DNA of 35,868 bases from DASVLX01 sp035552275 (GCA_035552275.1 DASZLR010000048.1:1-35868); one strand, 5' to 3'. Shown: positions 15,023-23,000, counted from the first letter of the stretch. The notes: a model not told the origin generated them from the sequence alone. A program made the numbers and translations.

Positions 15023-17286
15023 TTCGATCCGTTGGCGGCTATCTCCACCCGGACGATGCGGTGCAACGGGAATCGGCGCACCTCGTCGCTGGCCCGGTCG
15101 GTGCCTTCCAACACGCCGCCGCCGACCCGGATCGGCGTGACGAACCGCTGGCTGGCCACCCCGTGTCCGTCCACGAAGTGCAGCCACACCGCCGCGCCGA
15201 TCCGCACCGCGTCCCGCAACACCGCCAGCGGGCTGCTGGTCGGGGCGGCCGTCCGCGGGTGACCGGCCGCCCGGAGTTCGGCGGCGTGATCGCCGATCCG
15301 CAGCTGTGCCACCACGGCGGCCAGCCGGTCCGCGCTGGGCGTCGGCAGCGGCGACTGCCGGCGGTCGGGCCGGGGCCGGGCGGCGATCCGCCGGCCGGAC
15401 GGGCGCACGTCCAGCACCTGCCCGTCCGGACCTTCGGCGGCCGGCGTGAAACCGGCGTCCCGCAACTCGTCCAGCACGTCGATCAGCGGCAGCGGCGCGA
15501 CCAGCACGGTCGGCGCGATCTTGCGCAGTTCCAGCCGGGCGGCGACCGGGTTGGCCAGGATCTCGGCCAGCAGCGCCTCGTCGTCGCAGCGCAGGAACGA
15601 GCTGGCGCTGCCGCCGCGCAACCGGCCGTGTCGCCGGGCCACATCGTCGATAAGGTACGAAAGCGATTGCGGCACCGGGGTTTTCGACCGGGTGCCGAAC
15701 AACTCGTGCAGTTCGGCGGCGGACCGGCCGGCGTCCAGCGCCCGGCGCACCGACGCCTCGCTGACCCGGTACACCGTCGCCCCGCCGGCCGACTCGACGT
15801 CGGCGACCAGCGCGATCTCGTTCGCCAGCCAGCGGTCCAGCGGCCCCGGCGCGACCACCGTGAGGTCGGCCTGCACCAGCACGTGATCCACCGGCTCGGG
15901 CAGCGCGGCGGCGAGCAGCTTGGCGGCGGCCGGCGGACCGTCGGTGAGCAGCGCGCGGCCGGCCGGGGTCAGCGCGCCCATGGCCAGCACCCCGATCGCC
16001 GTGCCCTCGCCCAGCGTCCAGTTCACCAGATCGTCGCGCAGCCGGCCGCCCCGGCGCGGCGCCCGCCAGGCCAGCAAGGCCACCAGCCCGGCCGGATCGG
16101 CCAGCCCGACGCCGGCGGGCAGTTCGGCCAGCGTGCGCAGGATCCACCGCCGGTCCCGGGCGGCCAGCGGATGCTGCGACTCGGGGCTCAACGGCGCGAG
16201 CAGTCGGTCCTTGTCGTCGCGGGCGCCGGCCAGGCCGGGCAGCCGAGGCAGTTCCAGCCACGTGTTGGCGAGGGTGGCCCAGCGCGCTTCGGCGCCGGCG
16301 GCCAGCCAGTCGTCGGCCAGCATGGTGGGCACCCACTCCGGGCTGCTCGCCTCGCTGTCGGCGACCAGGCCGGCCCCGACGGCGAGTTCGGCCAGCAGCG
16401 TCACCCGCCGTTCGTCAACGCCCAGTTCCTTGGCCAGCCGCCGCTGTTCGCGCACCCCGAGACCGCCCGCCCGCAGCACCGGCGGCGGCTCGACGGACCA
16501 CGATCCCAGCATCGCCTCGACGTGCCGGACCAGTTCGGCCGCCTCGCCCGCACCGGCCGCCGCCACCCCGGACTCGTCCCGGCGGGCGGTCTTCGGTCGC
16601 GGCTCGGTCGGGGTGATCTTGCCCATCGGCCGGTCGCCGCGCAGCAGCAGGCCGACCTGGCGGGGGAGTTCGACGGTCTCGGTGTCCCGGCGCACCAACA
16701 GCCCGAGGCCGAGCAGCCGGCGCACCGGCGTCGTGCCGGACTGGCCGGCCGGCGCCGGCATCGCGTCCTTGGTGCGGCCCACCGGAAATCCGCTGGCCAG
16801 CCGGTGCAGCGTCTGCCGTTCCTCGGCGCCCAGCCGAGTCAGCAACTCCTCGATGTCGGTGCCGTCCAGTTCCGGTGCGGGCGCGCCCAGCCCACCGGGA
16901 TGCGGCCCGGCCACCTCGCGGGCGGCCGGCACCAGCGACAGCCGATCCTCGGCACCGTCCCAGACGATCGCCCGCGCCCGCAGCCGATCGATGGCCGCAT
17001 CCGCCTGGCCGGCCGCGACATCCGGGCCGAGTAGCCGGCGGATCGCGCTCATCGGCACGGGCGCGGTGTCGGCCTCGGCGATCACCAGCGCCTCCAGGAC
17101 GCTGAACGTGAATCTGTCGAGTTCCTCACCGGCGCGGGCCACCGACGCCCAGGTGCCGGCGCGGGTGGCCAGCACGGTGCAGTCGGCGGGCGGCGGCGTG
17201 GCCAGGTCCGGCCGGGCACGCAGCAGTGCCGCGAGCGCGTCGTCGTCCCGGTGCCGCAACCAGTCCGCGAGTGAGATGGCAGACAT
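15019..17286 (-). CDS. Helicase-associated protein with XPB/Ssl2-like and WYL-like domains
   Basis: A 755-residue protein matching the size and context of mycobacterial Rv0862c, next to the XPB gene there. Repeated winged-helix-like segments fill the first 450 residues. HVLVQADLTVVAPGPLD and VSEASVRRALDAGRSAAELHELFG belong to the helicase C-terminal domain 3 type region. The C-terminus AVWLHFVDGHG ... RFPLHRIVRVEI resembles a WYL domain. It has no Walker motifs of its own, so it is not an active helicase; a partner or regulator role with XPB is inferred from conserved adjacency. ATG 17286 is preferred over the longer frame to 17442 because it starts at MSAISLADWLRHRD with a TACCGT -10 box 7 nt upstream. 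Confidence 0.82.
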   Translation of the reverse strand: MSAISLADWLRHRDDDALAALLRARPDLATPPPADCTVLATRAGTWASVARAGEELDRFTFSVLEALVIAEADTAPVPMSAIRRLLGPDVAAGQADAAIDRLRARAIVWDGAEDRLSLVPAAREVAGPHPGGLGAPAPELDGTDIEELLTRLGAEERQTLHRLASGFPVGRTKDAMPAPAGQSGTTPVRRLLGLGLLVRRDTETVELPRQVGLLLRGDRPMGKITPTEPRPKTARRDESGVAAAGAGEAAELVRHVEAMLGSWSVEPPPVLRAGGLGVREQRRLAKELGVDERRVTLLAELAVGAGLVADSEASSPEWVPTMLADDWLAAGAEARWATLANTWLELPRLPGLAGARDDKDRLLAPLSPESQHPLAARDRRWILRTLAELPAGVGLADPAGLVALLAWRAPRRGGRLRDDLVNWTLGEGTAIGVLAMGALTPAGRALLTDGPPAAAKLLAAALPEPVDHVLVQADLTVVAPGPLDRWLANEIALVADVESAGGATVYRVSEASVRRALDAGRSAAELHELFGTRSKTPVPQSLSYLIDDVARRHGRLRGGSASSFLRCDDEALLAEILANPVAARLELRKIAPTVLVAPLPLIDVLDELRDAGFTPAAEGPDGQVLDVRPSGRRIAARPRPDRRQSPLPTPSADRLAAVVAQLRIGDHAAELRAAGHPRTAAPTSSPLAVLRDAVRIGAAVWLHFVDGHGVASQRFVTPIRVGGGVLEGTDRASDEVRRFPLHRIVRVEIAANGSN

Positions 17287-17293
17287 CCGCACC

Positions 17294-17299
17294 ACGGTA
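17294..17299 (-). promoter_or_regulatory. -10 box of a probable leaderless transcript
   Basis: TACCGT on the minus strand ends 7 nt before ATG 17286. The gap to the divergent small gene at 17369 therefore holds two promoters within about 80 bp. Confidence 0.42.
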
Positions 17300-17368
17300 T
17301 CCGGCGACCGCGTCGGGCCAGCGTAGGGCACACTTGTCCGGGAAACAGCCGAAGTACGAGGAGGCATC

Positions 17369-17554
17369 GTGGCCAAGGCCAAGTCCCGTCGGGTCGATCC
17401 GCACTGGCCCGCCGGCGAGGGCGACCATGACCACCCGGTCACCGAGCTGGCGGCCGACCGCCAGGGCTCGCTGTCCCCGTTCGGCGAGCTGACCTTTCCG
17501 CTGCCGGCCGAGACGTTGCCCTACACACACCCGGAAACTGTCATCAACAAGTAG
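17369..17554 (+). CDS. Small conserved hypothetical protein
   Basis: A 61-residue hydrophilic protein, MAKAKSRRVDPHWP at the start and HPETVINK at the end, with a His/Asp-rich stretch near residue 20. GTG 17369 has GAGGAGG (17358-17364) 4 nt upstream, a strong ribosome-binding site. I do not recognise a domain. A small gene occupies the equivalent place in mycobacteria (Rv0863), but I cannot confirm homology. No cysteines and no membrane segment; probably cytosolic. Confidence 0.6.
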   Translation: MAKAKSRRVDPHWPAGEGDHDHPVTELAADRQGSLSPFGELTFPLPAETLPYTHPETVINK

Positions 17555-17605
17555 GTCCCGGCTAGGCTTGCCGCACTGAATCAACAAAAAGTGCCGAGGA
17601 GAGCC

Positions 17606-19012
17606 ATGTCCGTGCCGGGTCCGGGTTACTCGATCACCGTCCGTGTCGAGGCGCCGCCGTCGGCGAGCGCGGCCGGTGACCTCGCGTCGGCGGTCGGCAA
17701 GATCGGCGGGGTGATCACCGCGTTCGACGTGGTCGAGTCACACACCGACCGGATCGTGGTGGACATCACCTGCAACGCGATGTCCGGTGATCACGCCACC
17801 GAGATCACCGCCGCCCTGGCGGACCTGCCCGGCGTGACCGTCCGCAAGGTCTCCGACCGGACGTTCCTGATCCACCTCGGCGGCAAGATCGAGGTCACCC
17901 CGAAGATCGCGCTGCGCAACCGGGACGATCTCTCCCGCGCGTACACGCCGGGCGTGGCCCGGATCAGCCAGGCCATCGCGGCCAACCCGGAGGACGCCCG
18001 CCGGCTCACCATCAAGCGCAACACCGTCGCGGTGGTCACCGACGGCTCGGCCGTGCTCGGGCTGGGCAACATCGGCCCGGCCGCCGCGCTGCCGGTGATG
18101 GAGGGCAAAGCCGCGCTGTTCAAGAAGTTCGCCGGGGTGGACGCCTGGCCGGTGTGCCTCGCCAGCCAGGACACCGAGGAGATCATCCGGGCCGTGGAGC
18201 TGATCGCCCCGGTCTACGGCGGCATCAACCTGGAGGACATCGCCGCGCCCCGGTGCTTCGAGATCGAGGCCAGGCTGCGCGCGAAGCTGGACATCCCGGT
18301 GTTCCACGACGATCAGCACGGCACCGCGATCGTGGTGGTCGGCGCGCTGCGCAACGCGCTTCGGGTGGTGGGCAAGGACATCCGGGACTGCCGGATCGTG
18401 GTGTCGGGGGCGGGCGCGGCCGGCTCGGCGATCATCCGGCTGCTGCTGAACAAGCGGCCCGGCGACATCGTCGCGGTGGACATCAACGGGATCGTGCACG
18501 CCGGTCGGTCCGATTTGGACAGTAACCTGCGCTGGCTGGCCGAGCACACCAACGCCGACAACGTCTCCGGCACCCTGCACCAGGCGCTGGTCGGCGCCGA
18601 CGTGTTCATCGGGGTGTCCGCGCCGAACCTGTTCGGCGGCGAGCAGGTGGCCACCATGAACTCCGACGCGGTGGTGTTCGCGCTGGCCAACCCGGACCCG
18701 GAGGTCGATCCGCTGGAGGCCCAGCAGCACGCCGCTGTGGTCGCGACCGGCCGCAGCGACTACCCGAACCAGATCAACAACGTGCTGGCGTTTCCCGGTG
18801 TGTTCCGCGGCCTGCTGGACGCGCAGGCCCGGATCATCACCGACACCATGCTGCTCGCCGCCGCCGACGCGGTCGCGGACGTGGTGGACGACGACCGGCT
18901 GAACGCCTCGTACATCGTGCCCAGCGTGTTCGACTCGGCCGTCGCCCCGGCGGTGGCCGAGGCCGTGCACAAGGCGGCGGACGCCGATCGCGAGGCCGGT
19001 GTGCCGGCATAG
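17606..19012 (+). CDS. NAD(P)-dependent malic enzyme with N-terminal ACT domain
   Basis: A 468-residue enzyme that oxidatively decarboxylates malate to pyruvate. Residues 6-85 form an ACT domain (YSITVRVEAPP ... GVITAFDVVE), a small-molecule sensor that most malic enzymes lack. The catalytic N-domain has RAYTPGVARIS, KRNTVAVVTDGSAVLGLGN and the metal-binding FHDDQHGTAIV. The Rossmann domain carries VVSGAGAAGSAI. Start: ATG 17606 with GAGGAGAG at 17595-17602; the frame upstream to 17591 is not needed. It is short like the bacterial/archaeal malic enzymes without a phosphotransacetylase domain. TAGGCT at 17563-17568 may be its -10 box. It sits between the small gene and moaC and is not part of the molybdopterin pathway. 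Confidence 0.9.
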   Translation: MSVPGPGYSITVRVEAPPSASAAGDLASAVGKIGGVITAFDVVESHTDRIVVDITCNAMSGDHATEITAALADLPGVTVRKVSDRTFLIHLGGKIEVTPKIALRNRDDLSRAYTPGVARISQAIAANPEDARRLTIKRNTVAVVTDGSAVLGLGNIGPAAALPVMEGKAALFKKFAGVDAWPVCLASQDTEEIIRAVELIAPVYGGINLEDIAAPRCFEIEARLRAKLDIPVFHDDQHGTAIVVVGALRNALRVVGKDIRDCRIVVSGAGAAGSAIIRLLLNKRPGDIVAVDINGIVHAGRSDLDSNLRWLAEHTNADNVSGTLHQALVGADVFIGVSAPNLFGGEQVATMNSDAVVFALANPDPEVDPLEAQQHAAVVATGRSDYPNQINNVLAFPGVFRGLLDAQARIITDTMLLAAADAVADVVDDDRLNASYIVPSVFDSAVAPAVAEAVHKAADADREAGVPA

Positions 19013-19034
19013 AGTTCGGTCGTGGGTGAACGGC

Positions 19035-19514
19035 ATGGGTGAACTGAGCCACCTGGATTCCGCGGGCGCGGCGCGGATGGTCGACGTGTCCGCGAAGGCG
19101 GTGAGCGCGCGCACGGCGGTCGCGTCCGGCGTGCTGCGCACCACGGCCGAGGTGATCGCGCTGCTGCGGGACGGCCGGCTGCCCAAGGGTGACGCGCTGG
19201 CCACCGCGCGGATCGCCGGGATCATGGCCGCCAAGCGGACCCCGGACCTGGTGCCACTGTGCCACCCGATCGCGCTGACCGGGGTGGCCGTGGAACTCGA
19301 ACTGGGCGCGGCCGAGGTACGAATCGCCGTGACGGTGCGCACGACTGACCGCACCGGGGTGGAGATGGAGGCGCTGACCGCGGTGGCCGGCGCCGGCCTG
19401 GCCCTGCACGACATGATCAAGGCCGTCGATCCGGCGGCCGTGCTGGACGCGGTGCGGGTGGACCGCAAGGACGGCGGCAAGACCGGCGCCTGGACCCGAC
19501 CGGAGGACCGATGA
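19035..19514 (+). CDS. moaC: Cyclic pyranopterin monophosphate synthase
   Basis: A 159-residue MoaC, which with MoaA makes cyclic pyranopterin monophosphate from GTP. Signatures: LSHLDSAGAARMVDVS at the start, VPLCHPIALTG (active-site Cys-His), DRTGVEMEALTAV, HDMIKAVD and RKDGGKTG (catalytic Lys). ATG 19035 is chosen by alignment to the family N-terminus. An in-frame GTG at 19026 is possible and neither has a strong ribosome-binding site. It starts 22 nt after the malic enzyme stop. Its stop overlaps the next ATG (ATGA at 19511-19514), so it is translated with the mog-moaE fusion. The partner moaA lies on the opposite strand at 21932-22993. Confidence 0.95.
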   Translation: MGELSHLDSAGAARMVDVSAKAVSARTAVASGVLRTTAEVIALLRDGRLPKGDALATARIAGIMAAKRTPDLVPLCHPIALTGVAVELELGAAEVRIAVTVRTTDRTGVEMEALTAVAGAGLALHDMIKAVDPAAVLDAVRVDRKDGGKTGAWTRPEDR

Positions 19515-20449
19515 GCACCCCGACCGCGCGGGTGATCACCGCGTCCCAGCGCGCGTCCGCCGGCGTCTACGCCGACCGGGGCGGGCCGATCATCGTGGAC
19601 TGGCTGCGCGAGCGCGGCTACGACGTCCCGCCGGCGACCGTGGTGCCCGACGGCGATCCGGTCGCGGCCGCGCTGTCCGAGGCGATCCGGGCCGGCGTGG
19701 ACGTGGCGATCACCACCGGCGGCACCGGGATCAGCCCCACCGACCGGACCCCGGAGGCGACCCGGCCGCTGCTGGACTACGAGATCCCCGGCCTGGCCGA
19801 CGCCGTGCGAGCGGCGGGCGCGCCGGCCGTGCCGACCGCCATGCTGTCGCGGGGTCTGGCCGGGGTGGCCGGCCGCACGCTGGTGGTGAATCTGCCCGGC
19901 TCGACCGGCGGTGTCCGGGACGGGCTGGCGGTGCTCGCCGAGGTGCTGGCGCACGCCGTCGACCAGATCCACGGCCGCGACCATCATCAGCACCGCCAGG
20001 CTGCCCCGGAGAGCGCCGCTGAGCCGGTGCGGGTGTGCCGCGCGGTGGTCACCGAGGCGCCGTTGTCGGTGGACGAGCACGCCGCGCTGGTCGCCGACCG
20101 CGCGGCCGGCGCGGTGGTGACGTTCGCCGGCGTGGTCCGCGACCACGACCACGGCCGGGCCGTCCAGGAACTCGAGTACGTCGGCCACCCCAGCGCCGGT
20201 GACGTGGTTGCCGAGGTCGCCACCGACATCGCCAAGCGGGCGGTGGGCATCCGGGCGCTGGCGGTCAGCCACCGGCTGGGGGTGTTGGCCATCGGGGACG
20301 TGGCGCTGGCGGTGGCGGTGTCCGCCGATCACCGGCGGGCCGCGTTCGAGGTGTGCGCCGAACTGGTGGACGAGGTCAAGCGGCGGCTGCCGGTGTGGAA
20401 GCGGCAGACCTTCGCCGACGGCGCCGACGAGTGGGTCAACTGCCCCTGA
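19511..20449 (+). CDS. Fused molybdopterin adenylyltransferase (Mog/MoaB) and molybdopterin synthase large subunit (MoaE)
   Basis: A 312-residue fusion. Residues 1-155 are the MogA/MoaB domain: RVITASQRASAGVYADRGGP, ITTGGTGISPTDRTPEAT and VVNLPGSTGGVRDG. It activates molybdopterin with ATP for molybdenum insertion. A short His/Gln/Pro-rich linker (about 155-172) leads to MoaE (about 173-312): GAVVTFAGVVRDHDHGRAVQELEYVGHP, AVSHRLGVLAIGD and the catalytic-loop lysines VKRRLPVWKRQTF. MoaE with MoaD thiolates cyclic pyranopterin monophosphate. The two activities are not successive steps on one site (MoaE acts first), so the fusion may channel molybdopterin to the adenylylation domain. In M. tuberculosis they are separate neighbouring genes (mog and moaE2). 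Translation couples to moaC through ATGA. Confidence 0.93.
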   Translation: MSTPTARVITASQRASAGVYADRGGPIIVDWLRERGYDVPPATVVPDGDPVAAALSEAIRAGVDVAITTGGTGISPTDRTPEATRPLLDYEIPGLADAVRAAGAPAVPTAMLSRGLAGVAGRTLVVNLPGSTGGVRDGLAVLAEVLAHAVDQIHGRDHHQHRQAAPESAAEPVRVCRAVVTEAPLSVDEHAALVADRAAGAVVTFAGVVRDHDHGRAVQELEYVGHPSAGDVVAEVATDIAKRAVGIRALAVSHRLGVLAIGDVALAVAVSADHRRAAFEVCAELVDEVKRRLPVWKRQTFADGADEWVNCP

Positions 20450-20479
20450 GCCGGCTGAGCCAAGTTGAAGTTTATGTGC

Positions 20480-20518
20480 GGGGACCCCACCGTTCTGGGG
20501 GAAAACGATGGGGTCCCC
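20480..20518. terminator. Long hairpin between convergent moaE and rpf, bidirectional terminator
   Basis: A 15-bp stem with one mismatch: GGGGACCCCACCGTT (20480-20494) pairs with AACGATGGGGTCCCC (20504-20518) around a 9-nt loop. A/T-rich bases (AAGTTTATG) flank the left side only. It lies 30 nt after the moaE stop and 28 nt from the rpf stop, so it can end transcripts from both sides. There is no clean T-tract, as is usual in actinomycetes. Confidence 0.75.
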
Positions 20519-20546
20519 GGCCAACCCGGTCAGCGCCGGGCTGGGC

Positions 20547-21188
20547 TCACTTGGTGACGAGAGCCTGACCCGGGAAGATCAGGTTCGGGTTCGCCACCAC
20601 GCTCTTGTTCTTGTCCCACAGCGTGTTCCAGCCGCCGGCGACACCCAGCTTCTGGGCGATGCTGGACAGCGTGTCACCCGCCGCGACCTGGTAGTTGCCG
20701 CCGGCGGCACTCTGCGGAGCCGCCTTCGGAGTCGCGTCCACGTCCACCGACGGGGTGCTCACCTTGGTCTTCGCGTGGTGAGTCACCTTCGGCGCGCTGG
20801 TGCGCACCTGGTAACTGGCGGTGCTGCCACCCCGGCTGCCGCACACCGGCCAGGCGTGAATGCCCTGACCGGCGAGCACGCGCTGGGCGACGGAGATCTG
20901 CTCGTCGCGGGACGCTCCGCTCGCGGTGGCGGAGTACTGCCCGCCGCCGTAGGCCTGCCACGTGCTGTTGGTGAACTGCAGACCACCGGAGAAGCCGTTG
21001 CCGGTGCTGGCGGCCCAGTTGCCGCTGCTCTCGCACTGGGCAATCGCATCCCAGTTGACGGTGCTGGCGTTGGCTGGTGCCGCCGCGATCGCCATCGGAG
21101 TGCCGACAACGGCGCCAGCGACGACGACCTTGGCGATGCCGCGGACGACACGGGACTGCTTGCGGTGCTTGCCTCGGATGAGAGCCAT
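20547..21188 (-). CDS. rpf: Resuscitation-promoting factor with LysM domain
   Basis: A 213-residue secreted cell-wall hydrolase. The signal peptide covers roughly 1-42 (basic start, VVVAGAVVGTPMAIAAAPANA). The Rpf domain follows (43-120): VNWDAIAQCESSGNWA with catalytic Glu53, LQFTNSTWQAYGGGQY and WPVCG. A Thr/Ser/Ala-rich linker leads to a C-terminal LysM (about 163-213, YQVAAGDTLSSIAQKLG ... NLIFPGQALV). Family role: lytic transglycosylase that cleaves peptidoglycan and helps dormant cells or spores resume growth. It is in the position of mycobacterial rpfA but has the Rpf-LysM architecture of the Micrococcus protein. ATG 21188 is chosen for the signal peptide; a GTG at 21209 would add seven residues. 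The 5' leader appears long and structured. Confidence 0.93.
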   Translation of the reverse strand: MALIRGKHRKQSRVVRGIAKVVVAGAVVGTPMAIAAAPANASTVNWDAIAQCESSGNWAASTGNGFSGGLQFTNSTWQAYGGGQYSATASGASRDEQISVAQRVLAGQGIHAWPVCGSRGGSTASYQVRTSAPKVTHHAKTKVSTPSVDVDATPKAAPQSAAGGNYQVAAGDTLSSIAQKLGVAGGWNTLWDKNKSVVANPNLIFPGQALVTK

Positions 21189-21214
21189 TTCCCTCTCGTC
21201 CTGTTCCACCTACT

Positions 21215-21400
21215 GCGAACACTGGAATCGAGCCTTCGAGGACCCGCCGGTCTCCAGACCGGCCTGTCACCGACCGCGTCACGCGGGCGGGAACCATTCC
21301 AGCGGTCCCTGTCCAACAGGTCTTTCTCTCGCTCGGGGTCGGGGTCTCCCAGGCGTCCGGTGGACAGGGTTCGGCGACGGGCACCTGGGGGCTGGTCGGT
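21215..21400 (-). ncRNA. Candidate c-di-AMP (ydaO-yuaA type) riboswitch in the rpf leader
   Basis: Read on the minus strand, the leader contains GTCGCCGAACCC, a GTCC/GGAC hairpin, then CCTGGGAGACCC. This order resembles the first conserved block of ydaO riboswitches (CGAAYCC, hairpin, GGGGGACCC). Further on come GGACCGCTGGAATGG, CGGTGACAG, a perfect hairpin with 8-bp arms GCCGGTCT/AGACCGGC (21246-21263) and CTCGAAGGC, comparable in position with the final conserved block. Several conserved bases differ from what I recall, so the match is partial. ydaO elements upstream of rpf genes are established in actinobacteria. A covariance-model scan would settle it. Confidence 0.5.
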
Positions 21401-21420
21401 TCGGGGCCGACCGAAGAGCG

Positions 21421-21431
21421 ACGGTACGTAA
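21421..21431 (-). promoter_or_regulatory. Likely rpf promoter -10 region
   Basis: On the minus strand TTACGTACCGT offers TACGTA or TACCGT as a -10 box. Transcription would start near 21414 and give a leader of about 225 nt, which contains the candidate riboswitch. Confidence 0.35.
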
Positions 21432-21461
21432 CCGATGACCGTGATCGGAAATCATCTGAGG

Positions 21462-21477
21462 TGTGACGCTAATCACG
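21462..21477 (-). promoter_or_regulatory. CRP-type (cAMP receptor protein) binding site upstream of rpf
   Basis: On the minus strand the 16 bases read CGTGA-N6-TCACA, one mismatch from the CRP/Rv3676 consensus TGTGA-N6-TCACA. Its centre lies about 55 bp upstream of the predicted rpf transcription start. In M. tuberculosis rpfA is a known CRP target, so both the site and its place fit. Confidence 0.6.
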
Positions 21478-21647
21478 GTAACGAACCCGGAAAGGTTGCG
21501 ATCCGATGTTTCGCCGCAGCTCAGAGCGCCGTTACCAACCTGTTTTCAATCCGAGATCAATCACTCAGAGTGCGTCAAGATTGAGGCCTTACTCACCCGG
21601 ATCTGAGGATTAGGCCATTCGTGGTCAGCGACCTGGGTGCTGACGGG
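21478..21647. other. Gap between rpf promoter and moaD end, with weak hairpin
   Basis: About 170 bp of comparatively A/T-rich sequence without a gene. GTCAGC (21624-21629) pairs with GCTGAC (21639-21644) just after the moaD stop and may act as a weak terminator for moaA-moaD. The run 21540-21610 is less GC-rich than its surroundings and may carry upstream rpf control sites; I cannot identify any. Confidence 0.35.
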
Positions 21648-21926
21648 TCAGCCGCCGGCGAAGGGCGGCAGCACGTCCAGGTCGGCGGGCGCGGACACGG
21701 TGGTGGCCGGGTCGCGCACGGCGACTCCGTTCAGCAGGAAGCTGCACGCGGTGAGCACCGTGGACAGTTGCGCGCCGCGCCGCTCGCGCAGCAGGGTCAG
21801 CACGTCCGCCACGCTCGCCCGCTCGCCGACGTCGACCCGTTCCTCGGCGACCCCGGCCGCCGACCGGGCCCCCGCGAAGTACCGCACCCGCACTGAGATC
21901 GCCGCGACCGGTTCGACCTCTGCCAT
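21648..21926 (-). CDS. moaD: Molybdopterin synthase small subunit (sulfur carrier)
   Basis: A 92-residue ubiquitin-fold protein ending in PPFAGG, the Gly-Gly tail that becomes a thiocarboxylate and donates sulfur to cyclic pyranopterin monophosphate in the MoaD-MoaE complex. VRVRYFAGARSAAG near the start, LRERRGAQLSTVL and FLLNGVAV are typical. ATG 21926 is chosen (MAEVEPVAAIS); the longer frame to 22028 would overlap moaA. It begins 5 nt after the moaA stop, so the two form an operon. The partner moaE is fused to mog on the other strand at 19511-20449. Confidence 0.93.
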   Translation of the reverse strand: MAEVEPVAAISVRVRYFAGARSAAGVAEERVDVGERASVADVLTLLRERRGAQLSTVLTACSFLLNGVAVRDPATTVSAPADLDVLPPFAGG

Positions 21927-21931
21927 GACGG

Positions 21932-22993
21932 TCAGCCCCCGATCGCGCTCATCGGCCGGATCGGCTGGGCGAAGCCGTCGGCGTTGATCTCGTGGCCGGC
22001 CAGTTTGCCCCACATGCCCTGCCGCCACCGGTCGGCCACCTGCTCGTCCTCGGAGTCACCCCGCAGCAGGCCGCGCAGGTCGGTCTCGGTCTGGCTGAAC
22101 AGGCAGGTGCGCATCTGGCCGTCCGCGGTCAGCCGGGTGCGGTCGCAGGCGGCGCAGAACGGCCGGGTGACCGACGCGATCACGCCGACCTCGGCCGGGC
22201 CGCCATCCACCAGCCACCGCTGGGCCGGAGCCGATCCGCGCTCGGCCGGGCTCTCGGTCAACTTGAACTCGGCGCGCAGCGCGCTGAGGATCTCGTCGGC
22301 GGTCACCATGTCGGCCCGGCTCCAGCCGTGCTGCGGGTCCAGCGGCATCTGCTCGATGAACCGCAGCTGGTACCCGTGGGCCAGGCAGTAGCGCAGCAGG
22401 TCGGTCGCCTCGTCGTGGTTGACCCCGCGCAACAGCACGGTGTTCACCTTGACCGGGTCCAGCCCGGCGTCGGCGGCCGCGGCCAGTCCGGCCAGCACGT
22501 CGGCCAGCCGATCGCGCCGGGCGATCTGCCGGAACCGGTCGGCGCGCAGGGTGTCCAGCGAGACGTTGATCCGGTTCAGGCCGGCTTCGGCCAGCTCACC
22601 CGCGCGGGTGGCGAGGCCGATTCCGTTGGTGGTCATGGAGATCCGCGGCCGGGGTCGCAGGGCGGCGGTGGCCGCGATGATCTCGGTCAGGCCTGGGCGC
22701 AGCAGCGGTTCGCCGCCGGTGAACCGGATGTCGGTGACACCCAGTCGGGTGACGGCGATGCGAATCAGCCGGATGATCTCGCCGTCGGTGAGCAGGTCCG
22801 GCCGGGGCAGCCAGTCCAGGCCCTCGGCCGGCATGCAGTACGTGCAGCGCAGATTGCACCGGTCGGTCAGCGAGACGCGGAGGTCGGTGGCGGTTCGGCC
22901 GAACGTGTCGATCAGGCCGGACGAGTTGGGGCGCGGCGGGGCGGAGCCAGTCGGCACGCCCGGGATGCCCAGATTGACCACGCTCGCTGTCAC
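21932..22993 (-). CDS. moaA: GTP 3',8-cyclase (radical SAM)
   Basis: A 353-residue radical SAM enzyme that converts GTP to 3',8-cyclo-7,8-dihydro-GTP, the first step of molybdenum cofactor synthesis. The N-terminal [4Fe-4S] cluster ligands are C46, C50 and C53 (DRCNLRCTYC). FTGGEPLLRPG binds SAM, and MTTNGIGL and RINVSLDTL follow. The C-terminal cluster ligands are C280, C283 and C297. It ends in MSAIGG, keeping the functional Gly-Gly tail. GTG 22993 has TACCCT (23001-23006, minus strand) 7 nt upstream and no ribosome-binding site, so a leaderless mRNA is likely. It is followed by moaD and diverges from the MarR gene. Confidence 0.95.
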   Translation of the reverse strand: MTASVVNLGIPGVPTGSAPPRPNSSGLIDTFGRTATDLRVSLTDRCNLRCTYCMPAEGLDWLPRPDLLTDGEIIRLIRIAVTRLGVTDIRFTGGEPLLRPGLTEIIAATAALRPRPRISMTTNGIGLATRAGELAEAGLNRINVSLDTLRADRFRQIARRDRLADVLAGLAAAADAGLDPVKVNTVLLRGVNHDEATDLLRYCLAHGYQLRFIEQMPLDPQHGWSRADMVTADEILSALRAEFKLTESPAERGSAPAQRWLVDGGPAEVGVIASVTRPFCAACDRTRLTADGQMRTCLFSQTETDLRGLLRGDSEDEQVADRWRQGMWGKLAGHEINADGFAQPIRPMSAIGG

Positions 22994-23000
22994 ACCGTCG

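Noticed and set aside
17738..20524. A 928-codon open frame on the minus strand across malic enzyme, moaC and mog-moaE
   Set aside because: It is antisense to three well-supported genes and shows shadow-type composition.
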